Part shown: positions 33,073 through 35,982 of the stretch, piece by piece
Numbering within the stretch: position 1 is the first letter of the stretch
How the letters are laid out: the number at the start of each line of letters is the position of its first letter
Assembly: GCA_045580815.1 (NCBI GenBank)
Contig: JAZNOL010000041.1
Span: forward strand, 1 to 35,982
Length of the DNA: 35,982 nucleotides
DNA from: JAZNOL01 sp045580815
GTDB lineage: Bacteria; Bacillota; Clostridia; RUG12999
Direction of reading: 5' to 3'
Position numbers and translations under genes: made by a program
Notes under the pieces: generated by a model
Database searches by the model: none
What the model was told of the DNA's origin: nothing
The model's input: the letters and a program-made list of their open reading frames with translations, nothing else

Positions 33073-33453
33073 TCAGCTTAAATAATAAGTTCCTGTTTCG
33101 TTTTTGCGTGTGACAGTCAGACGTTTAATCGCCATAAGCCGCTCCTTGTCGGCTGATATTGACGTTTCTATAAGCGTTTTAACGAGTTCATCTTCGGCAT
33201 ACAGCAGTATTGCAGTCTTTGTTATCTCAACTCTGTCACATTCGTCAAAACTGCGTATGTCAATAATTTCGGCATTTATTCCAAGATTAACGTACAGTGC
33301 ACGCTCCGCCTCGTAAAAATCCTCGTCTGAAATATTTGAATCGGCAAAGCATATAAATTCAAGTGCTTCATCCTCATACATATATAAAACAGGTGTCAAT
33401 ATTCTGTCTAATATTATATTTATCGCCTCATTTAGCGTCTTTTCGTCAATCAT
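33073..33453 (-). CDS. Small protein of unknown function between uvrB and uvrA
   Basis: The 126-residue acidic protein begins MIDEKTLNEAINIILDRIL; I do not recognise the family. The ATG at 33451-33453 lies eight bases after AAGGA and overlaps the end of uvrB by eight bases, so translation is coupled. It has no membrane helix or signal peptide. The segment AEIIDIRSFDECDRVEITKTAILLYAED only loosely recalls the C-terminal part of small nucleotidyltransferases (MNT type), but the GSx10DxD catalytic motif is absent. The tail KRLTVTRKNETGTYYLS is basic. The location suggests a DNA-repair-linked or purely operon-borne role; neither can be told from the sequence. Confidence 0.75.
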   Translation of the reverse strand: MIDEKTLNEAINIILDRILTPVLYMYEDEALEFICFADSNISDEDFYEAERALYVNLGINAEIIDIRSFDECDRVEITKTAILLYAEDELVKTLIETSISADKERLMAIKRLTVTRKNETGTYYLS

Positions 33454-35404
33454 TTTCAAATTCCTTTTCAATTCGTTTTATGGCATCACGGTACTGAGCC
33501 GCTTTTTCAAACTCAAGATTTTCAGCGGCATTGAGCATCATAGCCTCAAGCTCGGCAATTTGAGCACGTATATCGGACACGTCTTTGGATAACTCATTCT
33601 TAACGGCCTCCATCGGCTCTATTATTTCACGAATATCCTTCTTGATAGTTTTAGGCGTAATATTATGCTCTTTGTTATACTCTATTTGAAGAGTGCGACG
33701 TCTGTATGTTTCATCGATTGCACGTTGCATAGAACCTGTTATGTTATCAGCATACATTATGACACGGCCTTCGGAATTTCGTGCCGCACGTCCGATTGTC
33801 TGGATAAGCGACATTTCACTTCGTAAAAATCCTTCTTTGTCTGCATCTAAAATAGCAACAAGTGCAACTTCGGGTATATCAAGTCCCTCTCGCAGTAGGT
33901 TTATTCCCACAAGTACATCATACACACCAAGTCTTAAATCTTTTATAATTTCTGTACGCTCTATAGTTTTGATTTCAGAATGCATATAAGTAACTTTGAT
34001 ACCAATTTCTTTAAGATATTTTGTTAAATCCTCTGCCATTCTTTTAGTAAGCGTAGTCACAAGTGTACGCATACCTTTTTCCGTTATAGCCTGAATTTCA
34101 CCCAACAAGTCGTCTATCTGATGATTTATCGGCCGTATATCTATCACAGGGTCAAGAAGCCCTGTGGGGCGTATTACTTGCTCGGCAACAACTGTAGAAT
34201 GTTCTTTTTCATATTCGCCAGGTGTCGCACTTGTGAATATTACACTTGAAAGACGTTTTTCAAACTCATCAAATTTAAGCGGTCTGTTGTCAAACGCACT
34301 GGGAAGCCTGAAGCCGTATTTAACAAGCGTTTCCTTTCTTGCACGGTCACCGTTATACATACCGCGTACCTGTGGGATTGTAACGTGTGATTCGTCGATT
34401 ATCATAAGGTAATCGTCGGGGAAATAGTCTAAAAGCGTATATGGTGCTGACCCCTCCGCTCTGCCGCTTATGTGTCGGGAATAGTTTTCTATACCCTGAC
34501 AGAAACCTATTTCCTGCATCATTTCAAGGTCATAAAGTGTGCGTTGCTCAATACGCTGTGCCTCGATTAATAAATCACGCTCTTTAAAGTATTTTACACG
34601 TTCGTGCATTTCCCCTTCAATTGCCGCCATAGCAAGCATCATTTTGTCAGCAGTGGTAACGTAGTGTGACGCAGGCATTATAACCGCATGGCGGTATACA
34701 CCTATTATTTCACCTGTTACAACATTTATTTCGCAAATTCTGTCGATTTCATCACCAAAGAACTCAACACGTATTGCGTTCTCACCGTTATTTGACGGAA
34801 ATATCTCCACAACATCACCACGTACACGGAATTTATTACGTACAAAATTAATATCGTTACGCTCATATTGCATCTCAACAAGCTTTTTTAAAATTTCGTC
34901 ACGGTCACGTTGCATACCCACTCTAAGGGAAAGCATCATATTTTTGTAGTCCTCAGGATCTCCCAAACCGTATATACACGATACGCTCGACACTATCAGT
35001 ACGTCCTTGCGTTCAAATAACGCAAATGTTGCACTGTGTCTAAGCTTGTCAAGGTTTTCGTTTGTCATTGCATCTTTTTCTATATAAGTGTCCGTTTGCG
35101 GAAGATAAGCCTCAGGCTGGTAATAGTCATAATAGCTCACGAAAAATTCAACGCAGTTGTTTGGGAAAAACTCCTTAAACTCACTGCAAAGCTGTGCGGC
35201 AAGTGTCTTGTTATGGGCAAGAACGATAGTGGGCTTGTTTGCGGCGGCAATAATATTTGCCATAGTAAAGGTTTTACCTGAACCCGTAACACCCAAAAGT
35301 GTCTGAAATTTCTCACCATGTTCAAGACCTGAAACAAGCTTTTCTATAGCCTGTGGCTGATCGCCTGACGGCTCAAAAGGGGAGACAAGTTCAAATTTAT
35401 CCAT
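33446..35404 (-). CDS. uvrB: UvrABC excision nuclease subunit B
   Basis: The 652-residue helicase-like protein has Walker A GVTGSGKTFT near 39, the damage-probing hairpin YYDYYQPEAYLP near 92, the DESH box (MIIDESHVTIP), helicase motif TLTKRMAEDLTKYL, QTIGRAARN and the C-terminal UVR motif AAENLEFEKAAQYRDAIKR that contacts UvrC or UvrA. I start it at ATG 35402-35404 (MDKFELVSPFEP), with GTGAGGTG upstream. The open frame continues 104 codons further back, but that stretch crosses the tRNA-Ser gene on the other strand and is not coding. Confidence 0.97.
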   Translation of the reverse strand: MDKFELVSPFEPSGDQPQAIEKLVSGLEHGEKFQTLLGVTGSGKTFTMANIIAAANKPTIVLAHNKTLAAQLCSEFKEFFPNNCVEFFVSYYDYYQPEAYLPQTDTYIEKDAMTNENLDKLRHSATFALFERKDVLIVSSVSCIYGLGDPEDYKNMMLSLRVGMQRDRDEILKKLVEMQYERNDINFVRNKFRVRGDVVEIFPSNNGENAIRVEFFGDEIDRICEINVVTGEIIGVYRHAVIMPASHYVTTADKMMLAMAAIEGEMHERVKYFKERDLLIEAQRIEQRTLYDLEMMQEIGFCQGIENYSRHISGRAEGSAPYTLLDYFPDDYLMIIDESHVTIPQVRGMYNGDRARKETLVKYGFRLPSAFDNRPLKFDEFEKRLSSVIFTSATPGEYEKEHSTVVAEQVIRPTGLLDPVIDIRPINHQIDDLLGEIQAITEKGMRTLVTTLTKRMAEDLTKYLKEIGIKVTYMHSEIKTIERTEIIKDLRLGVYDVLVGINLLREGLDIPEVALVAILDADKEGFLRSEMSLIQTIGRAARNSEGRVIMYADNITGSMQRAIDETYRRRTLQIEYNKEHNITPKTIKKDIREIIEPMEAVKNELSKDVSDIRAQIAELEAMMLNAAENLEFEKAAQYRDAIKRIEKEFEND

Positions 35405-35486
35405 AACAAACACCTCACAAAAGTCATTCACATTTAATTTTAACAAAAAACGCATTAAAATGCAATAGTTAAAGCACAAAAAAATG

Positions 35487-35515
35487 TTGACAAAAACACT
35501 TTTTTGTGGTATACT
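35487..35515 (+). promoter_or_regulatory. Promoter of tRNA-Ser
   Basis: TTGACA (35487-35492) and TATACT (35510-35515) are 17 bases apart and lie 12 bases before the tRNA. It is divergent from uvrB. Confidence 0.85.
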
Positions 35516-35527
35516 AATACACGTTGC

Positions 35528-35617
35528 GGAGAGGTGGCCGAGTGGTCGAAGGCGCAGCATTGGAAATGCTGTAGCGGGGTAACTCGCTCGTGGGTTCGAA
35601 TCCCATCCTCTCCTCCA
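35528..35617 (+). tRNA. tRNA-Ser (anticodon GGA)
   Basis: The 90-base sequence folds as a class II tRNA: acceptor stem GGAGAGG with CCTCTCC (seven pairs), D-arm GGCCGAGTGGTCGAAGGC, anticodon stem CAGCA/TGCTG around loop TTGGAAA (GGA at 35562-35564), a long variable arm typical of Ser, T-loop GTTCGAATC, and an encoded CCA at 35615-35617. The discriminator base is T (35614). It reads UCC and UCU codons and is a substrate of SerS (12839-14116). Confidence 0.97.
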
Positions 35618-35623
35618 AAATTC

Positions 35624-35661
35624 GCGGTCAAAATAGATGCAATCTGTTTTGACCGCATTTT
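35624..35661 (+). terminator. Terminator of tRNA-Ser
   Basis: GCGGTCAAAA (35624-35633) pairs with TTTTGACCGC (35647-35656) around a 13-base loop, followed by ATTTTT. It lies seven bases after the tRNA. Confidence 0.85.
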
Positions 35662-35846
35662 TACGCGCTTTTCGGGGAGGCAAAAATCCGTTTTGTATAA
35701 AAGACAGTAGATGCACCTACCGTTTCAACCAGAAATGAACCGGAGACAAGGGCATAAATTCTATTAAAAATTGATTCAACTACAAAATAGATGCAGTTTG
35801 ACTCTTACAGAATACAAACCCTAACACATTTTAATACAGATAAATT
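35662..35846. other. Non-coding, AT-rich stretch downstream of tRNA-Ser
   Basis: I see no gene, RNA fold or promoter that I can support here. The 13-mer CAAAATAGATGCA occurs in it (35783-35795) and also in the loop side of the tRNA terminator (35629-35641), both times followed by TTTGAC within a few bases. Confidence 0.5.
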
Positions 35847-35887
35847 AAGACGATAATTTCAAAATGAGATTATCGTCTTTTTTATGG
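35847..35887 (+). terminator. Rho-independent terminator or leader hairpin
   Basis: AAGACGATAAT (35847-35857) pairs with ATTATCGTCTT (35869-35879), and the T-run continues to about 35883. It lies 27 bases before the partial gene at 35914. With no gene just upstream, it either ends a transcript passing the tRNA or attenuates the gene to its right. Confidence 0.65.
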
Positions 35888-35913
35888 TCTAAAACAAGGA
35901 AGGAGGAAACTAA

Positions 35914-35982
35914 ATGAATGTAATAGGTGTTTTTTTAGTTAAAGTATTTTCTTTAAAGGGTTTTCACAGTCAAAAAAATCTT
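35914..35982 (+). CDS. Unidentified gene, first 23 codons only
   Basis: An ATG at 35914 follows a very strong AGGAGG (35900-35905) by eight bases. The 23 visible codons read MNVIGVFLVKVFSLKG and on to the window edge without a stop. That is too short to identify. The opening is hydrophobic and then basic, which could be a membrane segment or simply a buried strand. Because it lies downstream of a tRNA gene, a common integration site, it could belong to an integrated element, but nothing else supports that. Confidence 0.5.
   Translation, partial: MNVIGVFLVKVFSLKGFHSQKNL

Noticed and set aside
35405..35716. N-terminal extension of uvrB by 104 codons
   Set aside because: It would be read across the tRNA-Ser gene and its promoter. 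The family start MDKFELVSPFEP with GTGAGGTG upstream lies at 35404.
1..35982. CRISPR arrays
   Set aside because: I saw no regularly spaced direct repeats. The TTATGCA copies at 17685-17716 are 10-11 bases apart, far too close for CRISPR.

Overview
The window looks like a chromosomal segment of an anaerobic, endospore-forming member of the Clostridia (Bacillota), possibly an uncultured gut lineage. The evidence is the sporulation and germination genes (gpr, yqfC, yqfD, ylbJ), AGGAGG-type ribosome binding sites with frequent TTG/GTG starts, moderate-to-low GC, and dispersed GC-rich inverted-repeat elements of a kind I associate with gut Clostridia. No species can be named from sequence alone.

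Layout. 1-853 (-): the start of the germination protease gene gpr, running off the left edge. 854-1345: non-coding, with two palindromic repeat elements and a minus-strand terminator. 1346-5843 (-): one tightly packed operon yqfC-yqfD-phoH-mntP-FNT transporter-rsmI. 5844-6269: non-coding, with a third repeat element. 6270-7355 (+): ylbJ-like sporulation membrane protein. 7425-10974 (+): a strong promoter, an alpha/beta hydrolase, then a murL-like and a murD-like gene. This pair suggests the alternative L-Glu-adding and epimerising route to muramyl-Ala-D-Glu. 11008-14116 (+): parA/soj, parB/spo0J (a repeat element lies between them) and serS. 14365-16855 (+): two putative hydrolases with their own promoter. 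16871-17593 (+): rnhB and a strong terminator.

17802-29102 (+): an arginine biosynthesis operon behind a perfect sigma-A promoter with an ArgR-like box: argC-argJ-argB-argD-PHP protein-argF-carA-carB. This is the most unusual part. The CarA-like subunit has lost all three residues of the glutaminase triad (Cys to Gly, His to Ser, Glu to Asn). The CarB-like subunit is fused in frame to a complete-length diaminopimelate epimerase (DapF) domain that has lost one of its two catalytic cysteines (Cys to Ala). The expected product is an ammonia-dependent carbamoyl phosphate synthase carrying two apparently dead enzyme modules. It sits with argF, so it should feed citrulline synthesis. argG and argH are not in the window.

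29117-35404 (-): after a bidirectional terminator come gpsA, uvrA, a small unknown gene and uvrB, transcribed as uvrB-unknown-uvrA-gpsA. 35528-35617 (+): tRNA-Ser(GGA), with its own promoter and terminator. 35618-35982: a non-coding stretch with two terminators, then the first 23 codons of an unidentified gene with a very strong ribosome binding site.
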